In this document: positions 37,801 to 44,850 of the stretch, one piece after another
Numbering within the stretch: position 1 is the first letter of the stretch
Layout of the letters: every line of letters begins with the position of its first letter
Source of the DNA: Sipunculus nudus
Lineage: Eukaryota; Annelida; Sipuncula; Golfingiida; Sipunculidae
Length of the DNA stretch: 64,000 bases
NCBI GenBank assembly: GCA_026874595.1
Contig: CM049307.1
Location: forward strand, 52,075,370-52,139,369
Reading direction: 5' to 3'
The notes under the pieces: model-generated
Told to the model about the DNA's origin: nothing
What the model saw: only the letters and a program-made list of their open reading frames with translations
Databases searched by the model: none
Translations under genes and position numbers: made by a program

Positions 37801-39525
37801 CGACTTGTAGTGAGAATTAAACATGCCTATCAAAGATGTCTTATTTTATTTAACTCAGCTAGAAAACCATGTAACTAACATAAATTTGTCGTGACTCTGA
37901 AACTTGTAGCTAAAAACGGAACAGGGTGTAAGAGATGATTATCGGCATTTACCATATACTTTGCCATGAAAACAAAAACAAGCCGTGTAGAACAAAGCAA
38001 CATTTCATACAATTAGGTCAGGTAGATATGATGTCCCTATGGACCTTTCACGTGTTGTGAGTGCAAAACACTAGGTTATATTTTTGTCGCCAGTGCAATG
38101 CGTGTTCTTTAAACACATGAACACTTCAGATGGGTATATAACTAAAATGTACAGGCAGGTATGGTATCAGGGGCATATACTTTATCTTTCTGTGTGCATG
38201 GTATTTCTAGCGATCTCACATGTGCATTATCCTTTTATACTACAATCTTCCAAAGATTTAACCTAAAATAAGGTCTGATATATCCAGCTCTTCATAAGCC
38301 GACAAATATATTGAATGTATGTGTTTATGTACTGTTGATGTCTTTAGGACTATCCCAGGTACGTTCCAAGCGATTCTGACATGTATGGACCTTTCAATGT
38401 GACTGTCAACTCAACAAGCGAAGAGGATGGATTTATAAAGACATCATTCACCTACACGATCAAAGTAAGGTTGTTTCTTGAAAGCCCAACACAAAGATAG
38501 CAACAAGATCACGCACAAGTTAATGTGTTAGCTTTAGTCAAGAAATATAATTTTAAATTTACACCTAATTGGAAATAAAAATTAATTGAAAACTGTTAAA
38601 ATTCTATTACAAAGCAACTTATTAAATCAAAGGTTAGATAATACTTTGAATAAATATAGAATTGTATAATATTCTATTCCAGCAAGAGGAAATGAAATTG
38701 GTTCACATGGCGGTTCTTCAGGAAGCCGCCGCAGGAGCTTTGCCGGACATTGCACCTTTCCTGGCAATCATACAGGCAATGCAGTCTGGACGTCAGGATG
38801 GCATTACAGGGCGAACACTTGTTCACTGCAGGTAGAATAAAAAGCCATTCTTATATTTGAATAGCGAAAAAAAGCGATTTTTTATACTTCATTAATATAG
38901 CTTTAATTGAAATTAATACACACGCTATGTGACACCCAACAAAGTCCTGTTGATAAAAGTATCTTTATATCCATTTACTATGGTCAATTCTTTTAGACTC
39001 CATTTTAACAGGGGCACTAATTGTAAAGATCGGACAACTCCATGATTTACCGTTCTTTCTTTGACATTAGAAACGGCCTGGTAGAGAGTGGCTTGTTCTG
39101 TGCGCTCAGTCAGATTTGCCATAAAATCAAAGAAGAAGGGGAGGTTGATGTATTTCATGCCGTGAAGCAGATCAGAAACAGTCGGCCCGAGTTCATCACG
39201 TCACTGGTCAGTATACATATAATCTTGTATACATCCAAGCACAAAATGTTTGATAATGCTTTTATTTTTTGATGGGGCTTTAGTTTTAATCAACTTTTGC
39301 ATTAAATGTACCAAAGTCTACCAAAGTACATGTAATTTAACCATGGTGATAATTATTAGAAAAAGGGACATATTTTTAAGCTGTTCTATCAAACTTAATA
39401 TAGATCGGATATGTCTTTAATACTTATGCTAATGCATATTCGAATTTCAGGAGGAATATACATGGCTCCATGAGGCCGCCTGTCACAATGTCCGGTCATT
39501 CAGTACCTACGCCAACTTCCGTTAG
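12412..39525 (+). CDS. Gene A: kringle/EGF receptor-type protein tyrosine phosphatase, 42 coding exons
   Basis: Predicted single-pass cell-surface receptor with a cytoplasmic tyrosine phosphatase. Joined exons give 5,445 nt, an open frame of 1,814 residues ending in TAG at 39523-39525. Order: signal peptide (1-31), EGF-like (32-73), kringle (74-163), four EGF-like (164-344), EGF-like (345-386), kringle (387-475), two EGF-like (476-566), eleven EGF-like (567-1061), two divergent EGF-like (1062-1158), TM (1159-1186), juxtamembrane (to about 1250), PTP D1 (about 1250-1555), PTP D2 (about 1556-1814). Every intron is GT-AG and every junction keeps phase. D1 has WPD at 1432-1434, Cys1466 and Arg1472; D2 has lost these features. 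A tandem paralogue lies downstream in the same orientation. RPTPs dephosphorylate phosphotyrosine; ligand and pathway cannot be inferred. An alternative is two genes, split near 20.3-20.6 kb. Confidence 0.88.
13300..13800 (-). repeat. Degenerate intronic repeat in gene A intron 2
   Basis: Contains GCTGTGACCTTGACCATTTGACC, GTGACC.GATT, and a GGACGAACAGAAAGGGCTGACGG-like end, which are features of a repeat common in bivalves. No coding potential beyond a chance minus-strand frame. The rest of introns 2 and 3 (12820-13299, 14026-15301) shows nothing notable. Confidence 0.45.
13900..14025 (+). CDS. Gene A exon 3: EGF-like module, 'FGWQC' type
   Basis: A 126-nt phase 1-1 exon encoding 42 residues with eight cysteines. 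It contains FGWQCKYNC, CDRMTGHC and SWGPGC. The same module occurs at 20702-20827 in gene A and 49130-49255 in gene B, each time immediately before a kringle exon, so it is a fixed partner of the kringle. The spacing resembles laminin-type/MEGF-type EGF repeats. Confidence 0.85.
15302..15571 (+). CDS. Gene A exon 4: kringle domain 1
   Basis: A 270-nt phase 1-1 exon encoding a complete kringle of about 85 residues. It has six cysteines, an NYQGKQSTND start, the hallmark NYCRNP, the LWCYH segment and a terminal WGYC...C pair. In other proteins (plasminogen, HGF, ROR, KREMEN) kringles bind proteins, lipids or small ligands. The exon uses acceptor ttacag at 15301 and donor gtgagt. It is paralogous to 21118-21384 and 49418-49681. 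Confidence 0.9.
15907..17664 (+). CDS. Gene A exons 5-6: EGF-like modules
   Basis: Exon 5 is 15907-16041 (135 nt) and starts with the CPAGRFGINC pattern. Exon 6 is 17530-17664 (135 nt) and starts with CVDNRFGVHC. Both are phase 1-1 with eight cysteines. They complete the first cassette: EGF, kringle, EGF, EGF. Exon 5 has a near-identical partner at 21677-21811. The intron between exons 5 and 6 carries a GC-rich MITE at 16739-17121. Confidence 0.87.
16739..17121. mobile_element. GC-rich MITE in gene A intron 5, TTA target-site duplication
   Basis: The ends are inverted: GGCTACCTTTCCATGAGCGC on the left and the complement GGCTGCCTTTCCATGAACGC on the right. TTA flanks both ends (16736-16738 and 17122-17124). 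The 383-bp interior is far more GC-rich than its surroundings and has CGCGATTTTTCTGCG-like subterminal motifs near both ends. A 3-bp TWA duplication is typical of PIF/Harbinger-type elements. No transposase is encoded. Confidence 0.78.
17700..19060. other. Gene A intron 6
   Basis: Long intron with repeat-like segments (for example GTGGACCTTGCAGATAATGGTCAAGGTCGCC near 18391-18420) but no clear element boundaries or exons. Confidence 0.5.
19070..20229 (+). CDS. Gene A exons 7-8: EGF-like modules
   Basis: Exon 7 is 19070-19207 (138 nt), a second CVDNRFG-type module very similar to exon 6. Exon 8 is 20095-20229 (135 nt), the first module of the CxQGQYG type that dominates the later array. Both are phase 1-1 with eight cysteines. 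A decayed copy of exon 8 lies just upstream at about 19946-20056. Confidence 0.87.
19946..20056 (+). pseudogene. Decayed EGF exon upstream of gene A exon 8
   Basis: About 110 nt closely matching exon 8 (ATATGGAATT, GGCGTTTGT, GACAATGCAATAA and CTTGTCAAG blocks in order). The acceptor AG is gone, an in-frame TAA follows the first cysteine codon, and the 3' part is shortened. Best explained as a duplicated EGF exon that has died. Confidence 0.75.
20702..20827 (+). CDS. Gene A exon 9: EGF-like module preceding kringle 2
   Basis: A 126-nt exon, the duplicate of exon 3, with FGWQCKYTC, CDRMTGYC and SWGPGC. It opens the second kringle cassette. The frame stays open upstream to an ATG at 20608 through a hydrophobic stretch. 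That stretch overlaps the polypyrimidine tract and is treated here as intron. Confidence 0.85.
21118..21384 (+). CDS. Gene A exon 10: kringle domain 2
   Basis: A 267-nt phase 1-1 exon encoding a second complete kringle: six cysteines, NHYQGKQSTN start, NYCRNP, FLWCYH and a terminal C...C pair. It is one codon shorter than kringle 1 and clearly paralogous to it. Donor is gtaagt. Confidence 0.9.
21677..22557 (+). CDS. Gene A exons 11-12: EGF-like modules of cassette 2
   Basis: Exon 11 is 21677-21811 (135 nt, CPAGRFGINC type). Exon 12 is 22420-22557 (138 nt, CVDNRFGRHC type). They mirror exons 5 and 6/7 in order, length and phase. This supports block duplication of the kringle cassette rather than separate gains. 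Confidence 0.87.
23248..23352 (+). pseudogene. Decayed EGF exon with internal deletion
   Basis: A good acceptor (gacag) is followed by in-frame C-N-Q-E-R-Y-G and SENC. A deletion of about 30 nt then joins to a CACATGTGATTGTCAAAATGGTTAC block in another frame. No clean donor in phase 1 follows. It is left out of the gene model, though inclusion would be possible with a frame change. Confidence 0.72.
23465..28253 (+). CDS. Gene A exons 13-23: array of eleven 135-nt EGF-like exons
   Basis: Exons: 23465-23599, 23776-23910, 24145-24279, 24458-24592, 25050-25184, 26047-26181, 26328-26462, 26657-26791, 27135-27269, 27596-27730, 28119-28253. Each is exactly 135 nt, phase 1-1, with the pattern CxxGxYGxNC, NCSExC, TPGQC, SGTCVC, AGYQPPLC and eight cysteines. 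The modules resemble the laminin/MEGF/Draper type of EGF repeat and would form a rod-like extracellular array. Introns are short (about 175-870 nt) and several contain decayed EGF exons. High similarity between modules points to recent expansion or gene conversion. Confidence 0.9.
24053..24098 (+). pseudogene. Truncated EGF exon remnant
   Basis: An acceptor-like ttag is followed by about 46 nt encoding C-K-Q-G-K-Y-S-N-N-C-S-G-N. The remainder of the module is missing. The next live exon starts at 24145. Confidence 0.65.
24763..24895 (+). pseudogene. Decayed full-length EGF exon
   Basis: About 133 nt aligns end to end with the neighbouring 135-nt exons (GGAACAATGGCAGTATG start, ACGGTATATGTCTGTGTGT middle, AACCTCCACTTTG end). 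Cysteine codons are mutated and an in-frame TGA is present. A shorter fragment starting CAGAATGTGAACAG lies just before it at about 24718-24731. Confidence 0.72.
25390..25513 (+). pseudogene. Decayed EGF exon between exons 17 and 18
   Basis: Blocks GGAACAAGGATAT, TTCGGAAAACTATGAAACT, AAATGTGAAAATAA and CAAGCTGGTTACCTA match the EGF exons in order. The cysteine codons and splice sites are degraded and stops are present. A foldback repeat has accumulated just downstream at 25690-25812. Confidence 0.68.
25577..25860. repeat. TA tracts surrounding a foldback sequence
   Basis: (TA)n runs at about 25577-25606, 25640-25663 and 25810-25856 flank the hairpin at 25690-25812. Confidence 0.85.
25690..25812. 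repeat. Foldback (hairpin) repeat in gene A intron 17
   Basis: The left arm ATAGATGGAAAGTGTATAC / ACAGAAAAGTGG pairs with the right arm CCACTTTTCTGTGTATACCC / TTTCCATCTAT. The left arm's ACAGAAAAGTGG unit is doubled, and the loop contains two copies of GGTTCACTGCCCACTGGC. This could form a long stem-loop. Confidence 0.85.
27021..27053 (+). pseudogene. Possible short EGF exon remnant
   Basis: Codes Y-E-Q-G-Q-F-C-T-N, similar to the first third of an array module, in the intron before exon 21. Very short, so chance similarity cannot be excluded. Confidence 0.3.
28589..29867 (+). CDS. Gene A exons 24-25: membrane-proximal EGF-like modules
   Basis: Exon 24 is 28589-28717 (129 nt; CEKGTYGMNC start). 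Exon 25 is 29706-29867 (162 nt; CESGKYGKNC start, then a Ser/Gly/Pro-containing stalk). Both are more divergent than the array. For exon 25 a stronger-looking donor occurs at 29840 after TAT, but it leaves phase 0. Only the donor at 29868 joins in frame to the TM exon. Confidence 0.8.
28866..28917. repeat. (TA)n microsatellite in gene A intron 24
   Basis: Near-pure TA run. The rest of this 988-nt intron shows no exon or element. Confidence 0.9.
30005..30374 (+). CDS. Gene A exons 26-27: transmembrane helix and stop-transfer
   Basis: Exon 26 is 30005-30086 (82 nt) and encodes a helix rich in Ile/Val/Leu (core VGSLMIIAVVVVILIWF). Exon 27 is 30337-30374 (38 nt) and encodes a basic stop-transfer stretch beginning RRRDG. 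The phases (1 to 2, then 2 to 1) match the equivalent gene B exons at 55764-55857 and 56000-56061. Confidence 0.82.
30120..30173. repeat. (TA)n microsatellite in gene A intron 26
   Basis: Pure TA run about 54 bp long just after the TM exon. A similar tract at 31780-31813 precedes exon 31. Confidence 0.92.
30528..30751 (+). CDS. Gene A exon 28: juxtamembrane segment leading into D1
   Basis: A 224-nt exon with an acidic/polar linker, a conserved YCN motif (in EMIYCNLS), then VDIFPDYIKYM and GYEDEYK at the N-terminal edge of D1. YxN is the consensus for GRB2-type SH2 binding when the Tyr is phosphorylated; that use is inference. Gene B shares the YCN motif but is frameshifted shortly after it. 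Confidence 0.82.
30867..33927 (+). CDS. Gene A exons 29-36: catalytic tyrosine phosphatase domain D1
   Basis: Exons: 30867-30954, 31056-31132, 31844-31880, 32100-32197, 32482-32613, 32777-32925, 33007-33142, 33799-33927. The reading frame holds the expected landmarks in order: NRPKNRF, phosphotyrosine-loop YNHNRVKL, GYINASFVPGYD, FIAAQGP, MLWEN, KCERYWPNG, WPD loop FTSWPDHG, P-loop [13 protein letters not shown] (split by a phase 2 intron after HC), and [17 protein letters not shown]. All residues needed for catalysis (Asp1434, Cys1466, Arg1472) are present, so D1 should be active. Confidence 0.92.
33300..33510. repeat. Short direct duplication in gene A intron 35
   Basis: Two degenerate copies of a block containing GATCGC...GCG.(C/T)CATATTGGATTTCT and AGATAGCGCA, near 33301 and 33435. 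The rest of the intron to 33798 is unremarkable. Confidence 0.5.
34423..39525 (+). CDS. Gene A exons 37-42: second PTP domain D2, likely pseudophosphatase
   Basis: Exons: 34423-34596, 37065-37193, 38348-38464, 38683-38831, 39071-39206, 39451-39525. Landmarks are [38 protein letters not shown], and [21 protein letters not shown]. The WPD loop is replaced by VLQEAA. The P-loop reads HCRNGLVESGLFCALS: Cys1744 remains but the Arg at Cys+6 is Glu1750. D2 is therefore expected to be inactive and regulatory, as is common in RPTPs. The terminal exon ends ...TYANFR then TAG. Confidence 0.88.
35367..35511 (-). mobile_element. tRNA-related short element, copy a
   Basis: Bounded by TTGTTACG on the left and the inverted form CGTAAC on the right. 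It is about 75% similar to the copy at 35630-35786 and shares GTACCAACCG, AGCAAGCTTCAC, GGTCCGCTTTTATGTCACCC. The B-box region is degraded in this copy. Confidence 0.65.
35630..35786 (-). mobile_element. tRNA-related short element, copy b
   Basis: On the minus strand it reads AGCGAAGCGGTTGGTACG then GGGTTCGAATCCC, which matches tRNA A- and B-box (RNA polymerase III) arrangement. The outer ends TTGTTACG...CGTAACAA are inverted repeats, which is unusual for a SINE and suggests a tRNA-derived sequence captured in a TIR element. It lies in gene A intron 37. Confidence 0.68.
35787..37064. other. Remainder of gene A intron 37
   Basis: AT-rich. A local duplication of a GCCCTAA..GTTAG.G phrase occurs near 36880-37000. 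No exon or defined element seen. Confidence 0.5.
37212..37569. mobile_element. MITE family M1, copy 1 (gene A intron 38)
   Basis: 358 bp with terminal inverted repeats: GGCCAAAAAAGCGTTTGGTT / CTCAGGCAC on the left and GTGCCTGAGAACTATACC / TTTTTTTGGCC on the right. Flanked by TTA on the left and CTA on the right, consistent with a mutated 3-bp target duplication. No coding potential. Confidence 0.8.
37570..38347. other. Remainder of gene A intron 38
   Basis: AT-rich intron sequence. No exon, element or notable motif identified. Confidence 0.5.
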
Positions 39526-39988
39526 CGGTTTGTTGTTAGGAAAAAGAATGTTCAGCAACGCCATCATTTTATTTATTTTGTAAAATCCTGTTTCTTGTAA
39601 TTTTCTAGCAGATGAGATGTTTGGCGTGTTTCGGTTCCGGTCAGTGACAATTTTATGTCATCAACATATCACCACTTATGATCAACACGTGTATTTAAAC
39701 AAAATAGTCAACCGTACGTTTGCCGCTCCTATTCTTCAAGGGATTATCTGAACTGAATACATATTTCATTCCCTCTAATGGAATTCTTAGGGAATTTTTG
39801 TTAACTTTTATTTTTGTTATTGTACAGATATCGATTGCAGGGTTTTGCTTTTAGTGCGATTTGGATAATTTTTATATTTTATAGTTTCATTTTAATTTTT
39901 TTTATGATGTTATATTCTAAAACTGTATTTTCGATATAATGTATGAATTTGATTATTTTTTCTTACGTTAAACTGCTTAGATTAAAAA

Positions 39989-39994
39989 AATAAA
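39989..39994 (+). terminator. Candidate polyadenylation signal of gene A
   Basis: AATAAA lies about 465 nt after the gene A stop codon, just before a (TA)n tract. Another AATAAA is at 40343-40348. Either could serve. No cDNA is available, and AATAAA is frequent by chance in AT-rich DNA. Confidence 0.3.
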
Positions 39995-39996
39995 GA

Positions 39997-40035
<39 letters not shown>

Positions 40036-40052
40036 AATATAAATATATATAT
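39995..40052. repeat. (TA)n microsatellite after gene A
   Basis: TA run with interruptions directly downstream of the candidate polyadenylation signal. Confidence 0.9.
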
Positions 40053-42321
40053 TATACAGAGAGATAAAAAATCCAAAGGTCAGGGATTCAGAGTTATTCG
40101 ACTTTCCTGTGTATCCTTGTTCCATGTCTAATATATGTATATATACATTTATATTTGTTCTAAGGTAATAAATTATGGAAATTATGTATTATACAGTAGA
40201 TGTTAAAATAGAATAGGAATATTTTTACACACTACGCCTAAAGATAGAGTGAAAGTGACCAGTTTTATCAAACCGGTGTGTTTATTAAGAAATATCGCCA
40301 TCGACGCAATTGTCGGTTTTCTTAATTATGTGATTATTACTGAATAAAACACACTTCAAATAAATAGGTACTTAGTCTTGTTTTCATTTATAATTTGCTA
40401 TCTAGGGTCTGGGTGTGACGAGCTTCTCTTTGTCAGTATTGGTACCATTGCCGCCAAACACGCTTCTGTTAAAATCACACTTGGCACGTCCACTGTCTAA
40501 TCTCGCATTCCCAATGATACAGTGACTGAACTGTACTGACTCATTCTTCGTAAGCTTTTCACATGCTTTGACCTTCGGCTATCTTTTGTATGGATTATGG
40601 TCATATATCTCGAGTCGGATGCTTGTATGGACTAAAACTATACTTCTGTAAAACAAATGAAATTTGGCCTTTCTTTCTTTTTTTTAGAGATGATTTGAAA
40701 ATGCGACGTCATATTTTCGTAATTTGCATATTTTTCCAAAACCTTTATAGATACCGCAACCCAACTTGCAACTGCCCTCTTACGCTTTTAAGTGCACATG
40801 ACTGTAAAGGTTTTAACTTTCTTAATCAATGGGTTATCCGCAAACGTTGCCTAAATGAATGGTGCTGAGTCACCCTTACCTGTAGTTCCGCATGAGTGAA
40901 TTGAGAGCGATGTTTGGAACTAGATATATAGGTGATTTTTCATCCATTTGAATGTAACCCTTATAGTTTAGAAGAAAAGTGAATATTTTAAATAATCACA
41001 TTTTTTTACCCCTGTGACCTTAAAAAGTATGTTAATGTGACTAAAAATGGGTTAAATTAATAGAACTATGGTAGTGTACATCCTTTGTAAATATGAATGA
41101 AATCAGACGGAAAAAATGGAATAATAATAATAGTAATAATGATAATGCCAAAAAGAGATTTCTCCACCTATGTAAAGAGTTGAGATAATAACGGCAAATA
41201 CAAATATATCTACCCATGAAAAGGTGGTGATCATTATAGGGTTTGGTTTTCTATGAAATATTATATATCACAAACTGGTTTAGAATTACCAGAATCATTT
41301 AACTTACCTATGTTTTTAAAAATCGTATTATTAATTGTAATTTATTAAAGAATTAAAGGAGTCGATATACGTGTTTGTATGTTATTAAAACAGTCCAAAT
41401 ATTACATCCTCCCCCCCCCCTCCGGAGTTAAATTCAATTGAAGACAAAATGGTATATTCTAGGTGAGTTAAGATATTTATTTCATTGGTGGATTCGACTT
41501 TAGAAATGCGATATGGATATTAACAAAAGGATTCTTTATCGAATCGGATGTAATTATATTCTGAAATAAAAAAAAAATCAATCATCAAAAATTCTTTCAC
41601 ATTTAAGCAAAATACGATATCAAAACGGCATGTTAGTGGCACATGGGAAATTTTTCGAAGACTATTCTTCCTTACTTTATTATCCCTTTACTGTTTACAT
41701 TTATTTTAGATTTCCGACAAATTCTGACACTATATATATTTACACTAACAGCCATATCTTTTCAAGCTTTTTTTGTATCTTTATCAAATTTTCAACAGTT
41801 CCCACTAAGAGGGTTTGCTGAAGGTTATTGAAAATTATTGAAACTTAGAAATAATATGCAGTATTTTTGTCTTGAAAGAATCTATACATATCATGGCATT
41901 CTAGTTGCCCATTTTGAGTGCTCTTTAGTGGCTTGTAAACAGTAAAGGGTTAAATGTAATGTTTATTTTCCCTGATAATAAATGCACTTTCAGATATTAT
42001 CAGTGGCAGGTTCGAAACGCATGACTCGAAATATCTCAGACACGCGAACCGGAACAGGATTTAAATTCAGACTCTCCAACATAATTGTATCTCCGTGAAA
42101 CGACTAGTACTGTTGGAGAAGAAATACCTAGTGTTCCTATGGACTGTGAAAATGGAAAGTCAATTGCTGTTCTATGAAGAAATAAATAACTCTTTCATCT
42201 TATTTCTCTCATAAATAGTACAAGTTGTCAAGGCGACTGCGCTAGAAATGACGGTATTTATTCCAACAAGATTTATCATATATATCTTAACCATAAACAG
42301 GAGCATATTTTTCTGGTATAT
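40053..42321. other. Intergenic DNA between genes A and B, left part
   Basis: No supported gene. Contains a short poly-C run near 41410 and AT-rich unique-looking sequence. Confidence 0.5.
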
Positions 42322-42329
42322 TATATATA

Positions 42330-42376
<47 letters not shown>
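42322..42376. repeat. (TA)n microsatellite
   Basis: TA run. Immediately after it, at about 42399-42430, the palindrome GGGGTTCAACTCC / TAGGTTGAACCC can form a hairpin. Confidence 0.88.
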
Positions 42377-42378
<2 letters not shown>

Positions 42379-43097
42379 GGTGACTCTTCATATGAGTCCC
42401 GAACTTGAGGGGTTCAACTCCTAGGTTGAACCCTTCATTTCATAAAGCGAGAAACACTTTTACTGACCACGCACGTGTGTGAGAGCCTGGGTCCAATGAA
42501 AGGCCAGACATGCTCAAATCCCTCACTGAAAGCAAGCGTTATTCATATGAACGATAGCCCTTAATCGTGTGGTTGAGTGACCATTATGCACGCATACCAG
42601 TCATTGCCGAAGTCAGTACAGCTGTGCTCGGTCTAACCTCCGCACAATTCAGAAAAGGCGGAAAAATCACTAAAAATGATGTGTACATTAAAATTATTAA
42701 TGTCATTAATAATGTAATTATTATGTCATTATGGGGACAATAAAATTTTTAAATGAGGTATGTAACAGTGTAATACGCAACGTGGTTTCAGAAAACATTG
42801 CGAACAAATGTGGACGGAATTCTTTTTATAAGCATTAGATGTTGGCATTAAGATGATGAATAAACTAAATTTATCGTATTGATTAGTTATTATTAAATTC
42901 ATACGTTTACAAAATCATCTTTTGAGGTATTTTGCTTTACTGGCTCGCCGCTCACGTGCTTCCTTGTCAATCGAAAGGGAAATGTCAAAATCAGGGGATC
43001 GTGAGACCTGACATAACTCTTACATAGTAGACCCAGAGGGGGGGCGCTTTCCAGGGTATAAAAATATTTGTTAAAAAATAAATTTTAAGAGCGCATA

Positions 43098-43099
<2 letters not shown>

Positions 43100-43160
<61 letters not shown>
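43100..43160. repeat. (TA)n microsatellite
   Basis: About 60 bp of uninterrupted TA. It runs into a 110-codon open frame (43159-43491) that I do not recognise. Confidence 0.92.
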
Positions 43161-43161
<1 letters not shown>

Positions 43162-43491
43162 ATAAGCGGAAACAAAGGTGCACGATTTTCACAGAAATTG
43201 TGGATAAAAGTTATCAGTATGTTACTTGATTTGTCTAGTCCCAAAAATGTTGGTCCATTATATGCAATGTTATACTCTCCTCCTGACTATAGTTTAAGCA
43301 GCATTAAACCGCTTGTTGCCTCCAGTCAGGAGGGTATGTGTCGTCCCCGTTCATTTAGTTGTGTGTTTGTTCAAAACGTAACTGACACAATCAAGGACAT
43401 ATCAGATTTTAGTATGTATTCAGGATATTTTCATCCGGATACAGGAACGTCATCTAGGAACATACACAAATGTACAGTCACTTGTGCATGA
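43159..43491 (+). other. Unrecognised open frame of 110 codons
   Basis: Open from an ATG at the end of a TA tract to TGA. Mixed composition without low complexity, but no domain I recognise, no signal peptide and no good upstream context. Could be a chance frame or a fragment of a mobile-element gene. Confidence 0.15.
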
Positions 43492-44159
43492 TTGAACATG
43501 TTAGAATGAGCCGAATATGTGACTGGCGGATTTCTTGTTTTATTAAGGGCTCAGGACCTACACAAAGTGTAGCTATATACTCAAGGCAAACATTTTATCT
43601 TATTGTAAATTATGTATTTATATATATTTAATATTTACATTGATTTACCCTCATTCTTATTTAGATCAAATTCAACCAAGAATAGAAAAACCAAGATTTA
43701 CAGGTGATAGGAAGGAAGAGAGTTAGTAATGGTTAATTTCAATATATATAAATGTTATGTTAACAAACAAGGGCAAGAAAATCCAAAGCTTACCCTAGAA
43801 TATTTCCATAAGAATATAAATTATAATGGACAAACAAAATAACCGTATTCTGATATGGTACTCATTGATTTTAATCCATGCAGTTCAAATACAAAACAGA
43901 TAATACAAGAATATTATAATATGGTTTAGGTAACTAAGGGATAACTTTTATTCCTTATTGAATAGATGGCAAATTTAAAACGACTACAGTCAGGCAGTAA
44001 TTTCTCATTTTGACATGGCTGCTATTAATGATATGTGAATGGCATGTACACAACAAGAATACTTGTGGTCGACAAATCACTAGGTGTATCCGACTAAATT
44101 ATAGAGGCATGGATTGAGCGACAAGGCCAAATTCTTGAGATGGGTTGCATATAAACAAG

Positions 44160-44850
44160 GATGTCTGCCACGTAAACATTGTTGTATGTGGCGCCACCTG
44201 TCATGTAAACGAGAATGCTATCCATGATGTATTCACATGGGCAATTTCATGTGGAGAGGTAAAACCACTGCTGAGATATGATTGAGTTTTACCCTAGGAA
44301 GTTGAACAGACGGACACCACGCAAAAACGGTTGCAGATTGGGCCATGAAAATTTAATAAACCGTAGAGTTGTGTTATAGCGAAAGTTCAATACAAAACGT
44401 GAAACTAGTCCGGAGATATTAGCATGGATGTCGGCATTGTAAATGTGTTTATAGGGGTGCAACCTGCCAACTCAACTAAAAATATATCCGAGATGTATAT
44501 ACATGCAAAATTTTAGGCGGATAAGTCAAAGCACCTCCGAGAGATATAAGTGATTTAAACCTAAACAGACGAAAAGATAAACACCATGCAACAATAAAGG
44601 CAGGTGGCGCCACCAGTTTATGTATGATAAAGAGCTATGTAAGATCTATACACATGCAAAAATTTAGGCGGATATGTCGAACCAGAGATATTTGCATTGA
44701 TGTCAACAACGTTAACGCGTTCGCGGGTGTCGCCACCAGTCATATGAACGAGACAATTATCTAAGATGTATACACATTCAAAATTTCTGGCGGATAAAGC
44801 AAACCACTGTCGAGATATGAGTAATTTTAACCCAAGGCAGACGAAGAAAG
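44160..44850. repeat. Degenerate tandem repeat, about four units
   Basis: Repeating phrases: GGCGCCACC.GTCATGTAAACGAG, AAGATGTATACACAT.CAAAATTT..GGCGGATA, and AACCACTG..GAGATAT. Unit spacing is irregular (about 150-200 bp). The GGTGGCGCCACC palindrome is shared with the array in gene B intron 5. Confidence 0.7.
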
